Below, piece after piece: positions 45,275-53,493 of a DNA stretch of 63,515 bases. The notes below the pieces were generated by a model. The model saw only the letters and a list, made by a program, of their open reading frames with translations, ran no database searches and was not told the DNA's origin. Positions within the stretch are counted from its first letter, which is position 1. Each line of letters begins with the position of its first letter. Origin of the DNA: Caldimonas tepidiphila (GTDB lineage: Bacteria > Pseudomonadota > Gammaproteobacteria > Burkholderiales > Burkholderiaceae_C); assembly GCF_003569765.1 (NCBI RefSeq), contig NZ_QXMG01000034.1, positions 1 through 63,515 of the forward strand, in the 5' to 3' direction. Position numbers and translations under genes: made by a program.

Positions 45275-45904
45275 ATGGGACTGAAGAAGACGAGCGACCG
45301 GACCGTGGCGCTGCACCTCGTCGAGCCGCGCGCCCACGCGCGCGACTTCGAGGGGCTCGTCGCCCAGCTCGGCGACGAGGACGCGGAAGCGCGCCGCTGG
45401 GCCGCGCGCGACCTCGCGACGCACGAGGCCGCGGCCGCGCCGCTGTGCGCCCGGCTGGCGCGGGAGGTCGACGCGAGCGTGCGCGCCGCGCTGTTCGCGA
45501 GCCTCGCGCGCATCGGCGGCGAGCCGGTGGTGCAGGGGCTGCTGCCACTGCTGCGCAGCGAGGACGCGGCGCTGCGCAACGGCGCGATCGAGGTGCTCGC
45601 CGGGCTGCCGGCAGCGGTGGCGCCGTCGATCGACGCGCTGCTCGCGGACGCCGACGGCGACGTGCGCATCTTCGCGGTCAACCTGCTGGGCGAGCTGCGC
45701 CACGCGGACGTGCCGCGCTGGCTGGGCCGGGTGCTGCTGGAGGAGACGCAGGTCAACGTGGTCGGCGCCGCGCTGGACCTCGCTGCCGAGGTGGGCGATG
45801 AGGCGATGCTGCCGGCGCTCGAGGCGGTGCGCGCGCGCTTCGCCGACGAGCCCTACATTTCCTTCGCCGCCGAGCTGGCGCAAGAGCGGATCCGCGCGGC
45901 ATGA
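45275..45904 (+). CDS. HEAT-repeat protein of the chemosensory operon
   Basis: A 209-residue all-helical protein with about five HEAT-type repeats of roughly 31 residues (for example GDEDAEARRWAARDLATHEAA, REVDASVRAALFASLARIGG, SEDAALRNGAIEVLAGLP, ADGDVRIFAVNLLGEL). HEAT repeats act as protein-binding scaffolds. It sits between cheB and cheR, and its stop overlaps the cheR start (ATGA), so it is likely a dedicated component. No canonical chemotaxis protein has this fold, and no function can be assigned beyond scaffold. The ATG at 45275 or the GTG at 45272 is the start. Confidence 0.85.
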   Translation: MGLKKTSDRTVALHLVEPRAHARDFEGLVAQLGDEDAEARRWAARDLATHEAAAAPLCARLAREVDASVRAALFASLARIGGEPVVQGLLPLLRSEDAALRNGAIEVLAGLPAAVAPSIDALLADADGDVRIFAVNLLGELRHADVPRWLGRVLLEETQVNVVGAALDLAAEVGDEAMLPALEAVRARFADEPYISFAAELAQERIRAA

Positions 45905-46773
45905 GAACCCCGAGCGTTTCATCGGCGGCGGGGTCGGACAAGCCGACCATCTCGGACGCGGACTTCGAGAAGTTCGCCGAGTTCTTCTACCGCAAGACGG
46001 GGATGCGCTTCGACGCGGGCAAGCGCTACTTCGTCGACAAGCGCCTCGTCGAGCGCATCGAGGCGACGGGCGCGTCGAATTTCCGCGACTACTTCGTCTC
46101 GCTGCGCTTCGAGGCCTCGGGCGCGGAGCTGCAGCACCTAGTCAACTCGATGACGGTCAACGAGACCTACTTCTTCCGCGAGGCCTACCAGTTCGACTGC
46201 CTGGTGCGGCACATGCTCGACGAGGTCGCGGCGCGCAAGCAGCCGGGCGAGCGCATCCGCATCTGGTCGGTGCCCTCGTCCACCGGCGAGGAGCCGTACT
46301 CGATCGCGATCTACCTGCTCGAGCGCTGGGCGCAGATCGACGCCTACGAGGTCGAGATCCTGTCCTCGGACATCGACACCAACGTGCTCGCCGCGGCGCA
46401 GCGCGGCGTGTTCTCGCAGCGCTCGGTGGCGCAGCTGCCCCAGGCCTACCTCGACAAGTACTTCAAGCCGATGCCCGACGGGCAGTGGCGCATCTCGCGC
46501 GAGCTGGTCGAGTCGGTCGAGTTCAGCCGCGTCAACCTCACCGACGCGAACGACACGCGGCGCTTCCGCGACATCGACGTGATCTTCTGCCGCAACCTGC
46601 TGATCTATTTCGACGACCTGTCGCGGCGCGTCGCCGCCGAGGCGATGTACGACGCGCTGGTGCCCGGGGGCTTCATCTGCCTGGGTCATTCGGAGTCGAT
46701 GAGCCGGATCTCGTCGCTGTTCAACGTGCGCCGCTTCCCCGACGCCATGGTTCACCAGAGGCCCCTGAAATGA
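45901..46773 (+). CDS. cheR: Chemotaxis protein methyltransferase CheR
   Basis: CheR methylates receptor glutamates using S-adenosylmethionine. The 290-residue protein has the N-terminal helical domain (FAEFFYRKTGMRF, NSMTVNETYFFREAYQF) and the methyltransferase domain with SVPSSTGEEPYSIAIYLLE, LSSDIDTNVLAAA, VIFCRNLLIYFD and GGFICLGHSES. The SAM-loop reads VPSSTGEEP, where many CheR proteins have a glycine/cysteine form (AGCSTGEEP). The starts and stops overlap both neighbours by 4 bases. Confidence 0.96.
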   Translation: MRTPSVSSAAGSDKPTISDADFEKFAEFFYRKTGMRFDAGKRYFVDKRLVERIEATGASNFRDYFVSLRFEASGAELQHLVNSMTVNETYFFREAYQFDCLVRHMLDEVAARKQPGERIRIWSVPSSTGEEPYSIAIYLLERWAQIDAYEVEILSSDIDTNVLAAAQRGVFSQRSVAQLPQAYLDKYFKPMPDGQWRISRELVESVEFSRVNLTDANDTRRFRDIDVIFCRNLLIYFDDLSRRVAAEAMYDALVPGGFICLGHSESMSRISSLFNVRRFPDAMVHQRPLK

Positions 46774-47186
46774 CCCGCATCCTCGTCATCGACGATGCCG
46801 CCACCGTGCGCATGTACCACCGCAAGCTGCTCGCCGACGCGGGCTGGCAGGTCGAGGAGGCCGGAAACGGGCTCGAGGGGCTGGAGCAGGTGCACGCGCA
46901 GGCCGGGGACGCGGCCTTCGACCTCTACGTCGTGGACATCAACATGCCCAAGATGGACGGCTACAGCTTCGTGCGCGAGCTGCGCCGACTGCCCGCGCGC
47001 CACCAGGCGCCGGTGGTGATGGTCTCCACCGAGGCGCAGGTGCAGGACCGCAGCGCGGCGCTGGCCGCGGGCGCCAACGCCTATCTCGTCAAACCCGCGC
47101 GGCCAGGGGCGCTCGTGCTCACCGCCGCGCTGCTGCTCGGCGAGCGCGCGACCGCGCTGCGCGCCGCCCGGAAGGTGCCGCAATGA
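46770..47186 (+). CDS. cheY: CheY-like single-domain response regulator
   Basis: A 138-residue receiver. The acidic pair is in ILVIDDAATVRMYHRKLL, the phospho-acceptor aspartate in LYVVDINMPKMDGYSF, the conserved Ser/Thr in VVMVSTEAQ and the lysine in AYLVKPARPG. It has no output domain, so it would act by binding a target when phosphorylated by CheA. It is encoded between cheR and cheA with 4-base overlaps on both sides, so it is the best candidate for the primary output of this system. Confidence 0.93.
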   Translation: MTRILVIDDAATVRMYHRKLLADAGWQVEEAGNGLEGLEQVHAQAGDAAFDLYVVDINMPKMDGYSFVRELRRLPARHQAPVVMVSTEAQVQDRSAALAAGANAYLVKPARPGALVLTAALLLGERATALRAARKVPQ

Positions 47187-49441
47187 ATGCCGCCGAACTC
47201 CTCGACCAGTTCGTCACCGAGGCGCGCGAGTGCCTGGAGGCGATCGGCCAGCGCCTGCTCGACGTCGAGCGCGATCCAGCCAACGCGGCGCTGCTCAACG
47301 ACCTGTTCCGCTCGGTGCACACGCTCAAGGGCAACTGCGGCCTGTTCGAGTTCAAGGCGCTCGAGCGCGTGGTGCATGCCGGCGAGGACGTCCTCGACCG
47401 GGTGCGCCACGGCGAGCTGGCCTACGGGCCCGACCTCGCCGACGCGCTGCTCGAGGCGATGGACTACACCGCCGAGCTCGTCGACCGCATCGAGCGCCAG
47501 GGCTCGCTCGACGGCGCCGCCGAGGACCGTTCGCACCGGCTCGCCAGCGCGCTGCGCAGCCTGCTCGACGGCGCGGTGCCCGCCCCGGCGGCGCAGGCGG
47601 TGGTGAGGCCGCAGGCGCAGCCGGCGGCCGCGCCGCACTGGCTCGCCCGCCTGCCTCGGGAGCTGCTCGACGCGCACGAGGGCGCCACCGCGCTGCGCTA
47701 CCTGCCCGAGGCCGAGTGCTTCTTCAAGGGCGAGGACCCGTGGCGCCTGGTGCTGACGGCGCCGGGGCTCGAGCACGTGCAGGCGCTGCCGGCCGTGCCC
47801 TGGCCGCAGGGGGAGGGTTTCGCCGACTGGGACTGCTACCGCTGCAACCTCGATCTCGTGCTGCTGAGCACGGCGCCGCTGGCGGATCTGCAGCAGCACT
47901 TCCGCTTCGTGCCGGAGCAGCTGCAGTGGCATGCGGTGGCGGCCGACGCGGGCGACAGCCCCGTGCTGCGCGAGCAGGCGCTGCGGCTGTGGGGCGAGCA
48001 GATCGAGCTGCTGTCGCGCAGCGGCGGCAGCCCCGGTGCGACCGAGGCGGGCCGCCGCGCGCTGCGCGGGCTGCTGCAGGCGGCCCCGGCCGAGGGCGGC
48101 GCGGCGCTCGCCGCGCTCGACGCGCTGCCCGCGGGCGTCGCGGCGGCGGAGCTCGCCGCCTGGGCGCGCCGCCACGGCCCCGCGGCGGTCGGCGCCGAGG
48201 CGCAGGCGGCGGACGCCGCCGAGGCCGGCGAGGCGCGCCGCGACGAGGAGGGCGGCGGCGAGCGCACTCAGCGCGTGCTCAAGGTCGGCCAGGAGAAGAT
48301 CGACCGGCTGATGGACCTGATCGGCGAGATGGTGGTGGCCAAGAACGCGCTGCCCTACCTGGCCGAGCGCGCCGAGAGCGTGTTCGCGCAGCGCGAGCTG
48401 GCGCGCGAGATCAAGGCGCAGTACTCGGTCATCAACCGCATCGCCGAGGACATGCAGCGCGCCATCATGGAGGTGCGCATGCTGCCCGTGGGCGTGATCT
48501 TCCAGCGCTTCGGCCGGCTGGTGCGCGACATCTCGAAGAAGCTCGGCAAGGAGGTGCAGCTCCTCATCGAGGGCGAGGACACCGAGGCCGACAAGAACGT
48601 GATCGAGGCACTGGCCGACCCGCTGATCCATGTGCTGCGCAACAGCCTGGACCACGGCATCGAGCCGCCGGCGCGGCGCCTGGCCGCCGGCAAGCCGGCG
48701 CAGGGCACGATCCGCATCCGCGCCCGGCAGGACAGCGACCGCGTCGTGATCGAGATCGACGACGACGGCGCCGGCGTCGACGCGGCGCGGGTGCGCGAGA
48801 AGGCGGTGGCGCAGGGGCTGGTGCCGGCCGAGCGCGCCGCGACGCTCTCCGACGAGGACGCGGTGCAGCTAATCTTCCTGCCCGGCTTCTCGACCGCCGA
48901 GACGATCTCCGACCTCTCCGGGCGCGGCGTCGGCATGGACGTGGTGCGCACCGCGGTCGAGCGCGTCAACGGCCAGGTCGCGCTGTCGAGCCGCAGCGGG
49001 CTGGGCACGACGATCCGGCTGTCGCTGCCGCTGTCGATGGCGGTCACCAACGTGATGATCGTCGAGGCCGCGGGCCGCCGCTTCGGCGTGCCGATGGACC
49101 TGATCGTCGAGACGGTGCGCGTGCACGCCGAGGACATCCACCGCTTCAAGCAGGCACGCACCGCGGTGCTGCGCGGGCGCATCGTGCCGCTGCGCGGCCT
49201 CGGGGAGCTGCTCGCGCTCGACGCGCCGGAGCTCGCCAACGACGACGGCGAGCTTGCCGTGCTGGTGGTGCGCATCGCCGGCGAGAACGTCGGCCTGGTG
49301 GTCGACCAGTTCCACGGCGCCAGCGACATCATCCTCAAGCCGCTCGAGGGCGTGCTCGCCGGCCTCACCGGCTTCGCCGGCACCGCGCTGATGGGCGACG
49401 GCAGCGTGCTGATGGTGCTCAACCCGAAGGAGCTGATCTGA
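47183..49441 (+). CDS. cheA: Chemotaxis histidine kinase CheA
   Basis: A 752-residue kinase. P1 (HPt) carries the phospho-acceptor His46 in SVHTLKGNCG. Residues about 140-355 replace the usual CheY/CheB-docking P2 with an unrelated-looking domain (ALRYLPEAECFFKGEDPWRLVL...), rich in alanine and tryptophan. From about 365 the P3 dimerisation helices (ERTQRVLKVGQEKIDRLMDLIGEMVVAKN), the P4 kinase domain (HVLRNSLDHGIEPP, DDGAGVDAARVREKA, FSTAETISDLSGRGVGMDVV) and the C-terminal CheW-like P5 domain follow. The stop overlaps the STAS-like start (TGATG). Altered P2 suggests non-standard regulator docking. Confidence 0.96.
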   Translation: MNAAELLDQFVTEARECLEAIGQRLLDVERDPANAALLNDLFRSVHTLKGNCGLFEFKALERVVHAGEDVLDRVRHGELAYGPDLADALLEAMDYTAELVDRIERQGSLDGAAEDRSHRLASALRSLLDGAVPAPAAQAVVRPQAQPAAAPHWLARLPRELLDAHEGATALRYLPEAECFFKGEDPWRLVLTAPGLEHVQALPAVPWPQGEGFADWDCYRCNLDLVLLSTAPLADLQQHFRFVPEQLQWHAVAADAGDSPVLREQALRLWGEQIELLSRSGGSPGATEAGRRALRGLLQAAPAEGGAALAALDALPAGVAAAELAAWARRHGPAAVGAEAQAADAAEAGEARRDEEGGGERTQRVLKVGQEKIDRLMDLIGEMVVAKNALPYLAERAESVFAQRELAREIKAQYSVINRIAEDMQRAIMEVRMLPVGVIFQRFGRLVRDISKKLGKEVQLLIEGEDTEADKNVIEALADPLIHVLRNSLDHGIEPPARRLAAGKPAQGTIRIRARQDSDRVVIEIDDDGAGVDAARVREKAVAQGLVPAERAATLSDEDAVQLIFLPGFSTAETISDLSGRGVGMDVVRTAVERVNGQVALSSRSGLGTTIRLSLPLSMAVTNVMIVEAAGRRFGVPMDLIVETVRVHAEDIHRFKQARTAVLRGRIVPLRGLGELLALDAPELANDDGELAVLVVRIAGENVGLVVDQFHGASDIILKPLEGVLAGLTGFAGTALMGDGSVLMVLNPKELI

Positions 49442-49692
49442 TGGGCATCCGTTATCTCAAGGAACACGCCGCGCTGGAAGGCCAGGTGACGGTGGAGGAC
49501 GCGGAGGCGCTGATGCAGTACCTGCGCGAGGCGGAGAAGCCGACGGTGCATCTCGGCCGTTGCGAGCACCTGCATGCGGCGGTGCTGCAGGTGCTGCTGG
49601 CGCTCGCGCCGCGCATCGACGCGCTGCCGGCGGACCCGTGGCTGGCGGCCGTGCTCGGCGCGGCCGGCGAGGAGCAGCCATGTCCGGCCTGA
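49441..49692 (+). CDS. Small STAS-like protein coupled to cheA
   Basis: An 83-residue protein overlapping cheA by one base (TGATG) and the next gene by 13 bases. The segment TVHLGRCEHLHAAVLQVLLAL matches the core of STAS domains, where a strand ending in Asp/Gly-Cys is followed by a helix beginning with the Ser/Ala of the phosphorylation loop. Here alanine replaces the usual serine or threonine. STAS proteins regulate partners by binding, as in anti-anti-sigma factors. The assignment is by pattern only; the tight coupling shows it belongs to the system. Confidence 0.6.
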   Translation: MGIRYLKEHAALEGQVTVEDAEALMQYLREAEKPTVHLGRCEHLHAAVLQVLLALAPRIDALPADPWLAAVLGAAGEEQPCPA

Positions 49693-50753
49693 GGACCCTG
49701 GTGCAGGACGCGGCGGCGGCCGCCCCGTCGCTGTGGCGGCGCTTCGCGCTGCGCTGGCCCCGGCGCGCGCCCGGGCCGGCGGCGATCGTCCCCGCCGCCG
49801 ACGAGCCCTGCCTCGCCACCGGGCGCATGGGCGAGCTCGACGCGCAGGTCTACGCCCAGCTGCAGCGCGCCATCTCGCTGTCGGAGACGCAGGCGCTCGA
49901 CGGCATGGCGCGCGCGGGCGACTTGCGGCGCCTGTCGTCGCGGCTGGTGGACTACCTGCAGCATGCCCGCGAGCAGAGCGAGGCGATGCAGGAAGGCATC
50001 GAGCAGAACGCGGCGATCATCGCCGAGCTCGGCGCCTTCGTGCGGCAGCTGCCGCTGCAGATCGCCGAGGAGCGCCAGCATTTCGGCCGCCTCGTGAGCG
50101 AGGTGAAGAAGCTGCAGGATCTCACCGACACGATCCGCCGCATGGCGCGCCAGACCGAGATCCTGGCGATCAACGCCGCGATCGAGGCGGCCCGTGGCGG
50201 CGAGGCCGGCCGGGGCTTCGCGGTGCTCGCCGGCGAGGTGCGGCGGCTCGCGACCGAGTCGAACGCGACCGCCGGGCGCATCGACCACGACATCGCCGCG
50301 CTGGTGAAGACGGTCGAGAACGGCTACAGCGAGGAGTTCCAGGCCCGCACCCGGCACAACGAGGCCGAGTCCGCGCGCCTGTCGGCGCTAACGCGCCAGC
50401 TCGACGAGAGCTACGTCGACATGCGCGAGTTCTACCGCATGCTGATGACCGCGGTGACGCAGCACAACACCGAACTCGACCACGGCATCGCCGGGCTGCT
50501 CGACACGGCGCAGTTCCACGACGTGTTCAAGCAGATCGTCGACCGCGTCGCGCCCGCCTTCGACGCGCGCCAGGCCCTCGCGGCCGAGCTGGTCGCGCGG
50601 CTGCGCGGCGGCCGGCTGCACAACCCCGACCTCGACGAGCGCGCACAGGCGCTGGTGGCCGACTACCTGGCCAGCGAGGCGCTGCACCGCGACCCCGACG
50701 CGGCGACCGAGGCCCAGCCCGGCGAGCCGGGTGCGCGCATCGAACTGTTCTGA
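49680..50753 (+). CDS. Soluble MCP-like protein with CheZ-like C-terminal motif
   Basis: A 357-residue soluble protein. Its middle (about 150-195) is a chemoreceptor hairpin tip (RRMARQTEILAINAAIEAARGGEAGRGFAVLAGEVRRLATES), although the flanking coiled coil is short. The C-terminal helix contains TAQFHDVFKQIVDRV, with Asp281 and Gln285 spaced as the catalytic Asp143 and Gln147 of E. coli CheZ (FQDLTGQ). It could therefore bind the array and dephosphorylate a CheY. No other CheZ is in the window. The phosphatase idea is my inference; a plain cytoplasmic receptor is the alternative. The ATG at 49680 overlaps the STAS-like gene. Confidence 0.75.
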   Translation: MSGLRTLVQDAAAAAPSLWRRFALRWPRRAPGPAAIVPAADEPCLATGRMGELDAQVYAQLQRAISLSETQALDGMARAGDLRRLSSRLVDYLQHAREQSEAMQEGIEQNAAIIAELGAFVRQLPLQIAEERQHFGRLVSEVKKLQDLTDTIRRMARQTEILAINAAIEAARGGEAGRGFAVLAGEVRRLATESNATAGRIDHDIAALVKTVENGYSEEFQARTRHNEAESARLSALTRQLDESYVDMREFYRMLMTAVTQHNTELDHGIAGLLDTAQFHDVFKQIVDRVAPAFDARQALAAELVARLRGGRLHNPDLDERAQALVADYLASEALHRDPDAATEAQPGEPGARIELF

Positions 50754-50765
50754 AGGAGGCCCCGC

Positions 50766-51137
50766 ATGGCCCGCATCCTGTTGATCGACGACGACGAGCT
50801 GCTGCGCGACACCGTGCACCAGATGCTGGAGCTCGACGGACACCAAGTGACCGAGGCCGCCGATGGCGGCGAGGGGCTGCGGCGCTTCGCGCAGGGCCGC
50901 TTCGACCTGGTGATCACCGACGTGCTGATGCCGCAGGTCGACGGCGCGCAGGTGATCGTCGAGCTGCGCCGCAGCCACGCGGCGCTGCCGATCCTCGCGA
51001 TCTCGGGCGGGCGGCGCGTGCTGTCGCCCGAGTTCAACCTGCACACCGCCGACCTCGCCGGCGCGACGCACCGGCTGGCCAAGCCCTTCGGGCGCGCGCA
51101 GCTGCAGCAGGCGGTCGCGCAGGCGCTCGGCGCCTGA
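50766..51137 (+). CDS. Single-domain response regulator
   Basis: A 123-residue receiver. It begins ARILLIDDDELLRDTVHQML, with the phospho-acceptor aspartate in DLVITDVLMPQVDG and the lysine in HRLAKPFGRAQL. The alpha-4 region (LAISGGRRVLSPEFNLHTADLAGA) is longer than in CheY and has serine-glycine-glycine at the switch site, more like receivers paired with PAS kinases. It starts 12 bases after the MCP-like gene and lies directly before the hydrolase gene. Confidence 0.92.
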   Translation: MARILLIDDDELLRDTVHQMLELDGHQVTEAADGGEGLRRFAQGRFDLVITDVLMPQVDGAQVIVELRRSHAALPILAISGGRRVLSPEFNLHTADLAGATHRLAKPFGRAQLQQAVAQALGA

Positions 51138-51153
51138 GCCGCGGAGCAAGACG

Positions 51154-51966
51154 ATGGATGCTCCTGCGATCCTGCACCGCAACAACGTCCGCATCCGCGG
51201 CGAGGGGCGGCGGGTGCTGCTCTTTGCGCACGGCTTCGGCTGCGACCAGTCGATGTGGCGGCACGTCGCGCCGGCCTTCGAGGCCGGCTGGCGCGTGGCG
51301 TGCTTCGACCATGTCGGTGCCGGCCGCTCGGACCGCGCCGCCTACGACAGCCGCCACGGCAGCCTCGAGGGCTACGCGCAGGACGTGATCGGGATCTGCG
51401 AGGCGCTGGGGGGCGACCCGGTCTGCTTCGTCGGCCATTCGGTGGGTGCGATGATCGGCGTGCTGGCCGCGCTGCGCGCGCCGCAGCGCTTCGAGCGCCT
51501 GGTGCTCGTCGCCCCGTCGCCCTGCTACCTCGACGACCCGCCGCACTACCGCGGCGGCTTCGCTCGCACCGACCTGGAGGGCCTGCTCGAGCTGATGGAC
51601 CGCAACCACCTCGGCTGGGCCAGCTTCCTCGCCGCCACCGTGATGCAGAACCCGGAGCGCCCGGAGCTCGCCGAGGAGCTGCGCGAGAGCTTCTGCGCGC
51701 TCGACCCGCTGATCACGCGCGAGTTCGCGCGCGTCACCTTCCTCTCCGACCATCGCGCGCTGCTGCCCGAGCTGCGCACGCCGGCGCTGATCATGCAGTG
51801 CGCGCAGGACATGGTCGTGCCGGCCGAGGTGGGCGAGTACCTGCACCGGCAGCTGCGCGGCAGCACGCTGGTGCGCATGCGCGCCACCGGCCACTGCCCG
51901 CATGTGAGCCATCCGCAGGAGACGCGCGCGGTGATCGCCGACTACCTGGCGCAGGCCGCCGCCTGA
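51154..51966 (+). CDS. RsbQ/KAI2-type alpha/beta hydrolase
   Basis: A 270-residue cytoplasmic hydrolase of the RsbQ/DWARF14/KAI2 group. FAHGFGCDQSMWR gives the oxyanion region, FDHVGAGRSD and SPCYLDDPPHYRGGF are group-specific, and the triad is Ser96 (GHSVG), Asp219 (AQDMVVP) and His247 (GHCPHVSHP), at the same residue numbers as in Bacillus RsbQ. RsbQ works with the PAS protein RsbP to signal energy stress through an unidentified small molecule. Here the next gene, 6 bases on, is a PAS kinase whose first PAS resembles RsbP's. It probably generates or receives a hydrophobic ligand. Confidence 0.92.
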   Translation: MDAPAILHRNNVRIRGEGRRVLLFAHGFGCDQSMWRHVAPAFEAGWRVACFDHVGAGRSDRAAYDSRHGSLEGYAQDVIGICEALGGDPVCFVGHSVGAMIGVLAALRAPQRFERLVLVAPSPCYLDDPPHYRGGFARTDLEGLLELMDRNHLGWASFLAATVMQNPERPELAEELRESFCALDPLITREFARVTFLSDHRALLPELRTPALIMQCAQDMVVPAEVGEYLHRQLRGSTLVRMRATGHCPHVSHPQETRAVIADYLAQAAA

Positions 51967-51972
51967 TCCCCG

Positions 51973-53493
51973 ATGCCGCACTCAGCCCAGGAACTGCCGC
52001 TCGACCCCGACACGATGCCGTGCGGGCTGCTCAGCATCGCGGACGACGGGCGCGTGCTCGCCGCGAACGCGACGCTGCTGCACATGCTGCAGCTGCCGCC
52101 CGGCGCGTTGCAGGGGCGCCGCTTCGATGAGCTGCTGAGCCCGGGCGCGCGCATCTATCACCAGATGGTGCTGCGGCCGGCGCTGCAGCTCGAGGGCCGT
52201 GTCGAGGAGGCCTCGCTGATCCTGCGCGCCGCCGACGGCAGCGACGTGCACGTGCTCTTCAACGCCAGCCGCAGGCTGCAGGGCGAGGGCGACGGCGGGG
52301 CGAGCGACTGCGTGCTGCTGCGCCTGGAGCAGCGCAAGGCGCTGGAGGACAAGCTGCTGCTGGCGCAGCGCACCGCGGAGCAGATGCCGGGCGTGCTGTT
52401 CCGGCTGGTGAGCGACGCGCACGGCCGCTACCGCCTGCCCTATGCGAGCAAGGGCCTCGCCGAGCTGAGCGGGGTGGAGCCGGCGACGCTGGTCGACGAC
52501 GCCTCGCCGCTTTTCCTCGCGGTCCATCCGGACGACCGGGAGGACCTGAAGGCCGGGCTCGAGCGCAGCCGCGCGACGCTGCGCACGCAGCCGGCGACGC
52601 TGCGCCTCATCGGCGCCGGGCAGCGCGTGCGCTGGGTGCGGGTGCACAGCCAGGTGCACCAGGAGCTCGGCGAAGCGGTGGTCTGGCAGGGCGCGATCTA
52701 CGACGTGACCCAGCAGCGCCAGATCGACGAGCGGCTGCGCGAGTTCGACAAGCTCCAGGCGATCGCGACGCTGGCGGCCGGCATCGCGCACGACTTCAAC
52801 AACCTGCTCGGCTCGATCATGGGGCTCGCGGAGCTGTGCCAACTCGAGGCGGCCGAGGGCTCGCGCCAGGCGCGCAACCTCGCGCGCATCCTGTCCGCGA
52901 GCCACAAGGCGGGCGCGCTCGTGCGGCAGCTGCTGGATTTCTCGCGCCAGACGCCGCAGCAGATCGAGACGCTGGCGCTGGACGAGCTGCTCGAGCGCAG
53001 CCGCCCGCTGTTCGAGGCCGGCCTGCCGCCCGGCGTGCGGCTGAGCGTGAAGGCCGCGGCCGGATGCTGGGTGCGGGTCGATGCGGTGCGCATGGAGCAG
53101 GCGCTGCTCAACCTCGTGAACAACGCCGTGCACGCGATGCGCAGCCGCGGCGGGCTGGTGCGCATCGTGGCCGATCTCGTGCCCGCGCCGCCCGAGGTCG
53201 ACCCCGTGCCCGGGCGGCGCAAGATGGCGCGGCTGCGCGTGATCGACGACGGCGAGGGCATCCCGCCGGAGTTGCAGCCCAAGATCTTCGAACCCTTTTT
53301 CACCACCAAGCCTGTCGGCGAGGGCACCGGCCTCGGGCTGGCGGCGGTGCACGGCATCGTCACCAGCCACGGCGGCCGCGTCACCGTCGTCAGCCACCCC
53401 GGGGTGGGCAGCGTCTTCAGCCTGCTGCTGCCCTGGGCATGTCCCCAGGCGGCGGAGAGTCCCCGCCACCCGAACGAAGAAAGCAAACGATGA
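51973..53493 (+). CDS. Soluble PAS-PAS sensor histidine kinase paired with the RsbQ-like hydrolase
   Basis: A 506-residue kinase without transmembrane segments. The N-terminal PAS (about 10-115: CGLLSIADDGRVLAANATLLHML, GARIYHQMVLRPALQLEG, VEEASLILRAADGSDVHVLFNA) is the type found beside RsbQ-like hydrolases. A second PAS/PAC (about 135-255) follows, then HisKA with His273 in AHDFNNLLGSIMGL (NtrB-like) and HATPase motifs NLVNNAVHAM, DDGEGIP and GTGLGLAAVHGI. The stop overlaps the following receiver gene (ATGA). It probably adds a second input to the chemosensory pathway through the adjacent receivers. Confidence 0.9.
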   Translation: MPHSAQELPLDPDTMPCGLLSIADDGRVLAANATLLHMLQLPPGALQGRRFDELLSPGARIYHQMVLRPALQLEGRVEEASLILRAADGSDVHVLFNASRRLQGEGDGGASDCVLLRLEQRKALEDKLLLAQRTAEQMPGVLFRLVSDAHGRYRLPYASKGLAELSGVEPATLVDDASPLFLAVHPDDREDLKAGLERSRATLRTQPATLRLIGAGQRVRWVRVHSQVHQELGEAVVWQGAIYDVTQQRQIDERLREFDKLQAIATLAAGIAHDFNNLLGSIMGLAELCQLEAAEGSRQARNLARILSASHKAGALVRQLLDFSRQTPQQIETLALDELLERSRPLFEAGLPPGVRLSVKAAAGCWVRVDAVRMEQALLNLVNNAVHAMRSRGGLVRIVADLVPAPPEVDPVPGRRKMARLRVIDDGEGIPPELQPKIFEPFFTTKPVGEGTGLGLAAVHGIVTSHGGRVTVVSHPGVGSVFSLLLPWACPQAAESPRHPNEESKR

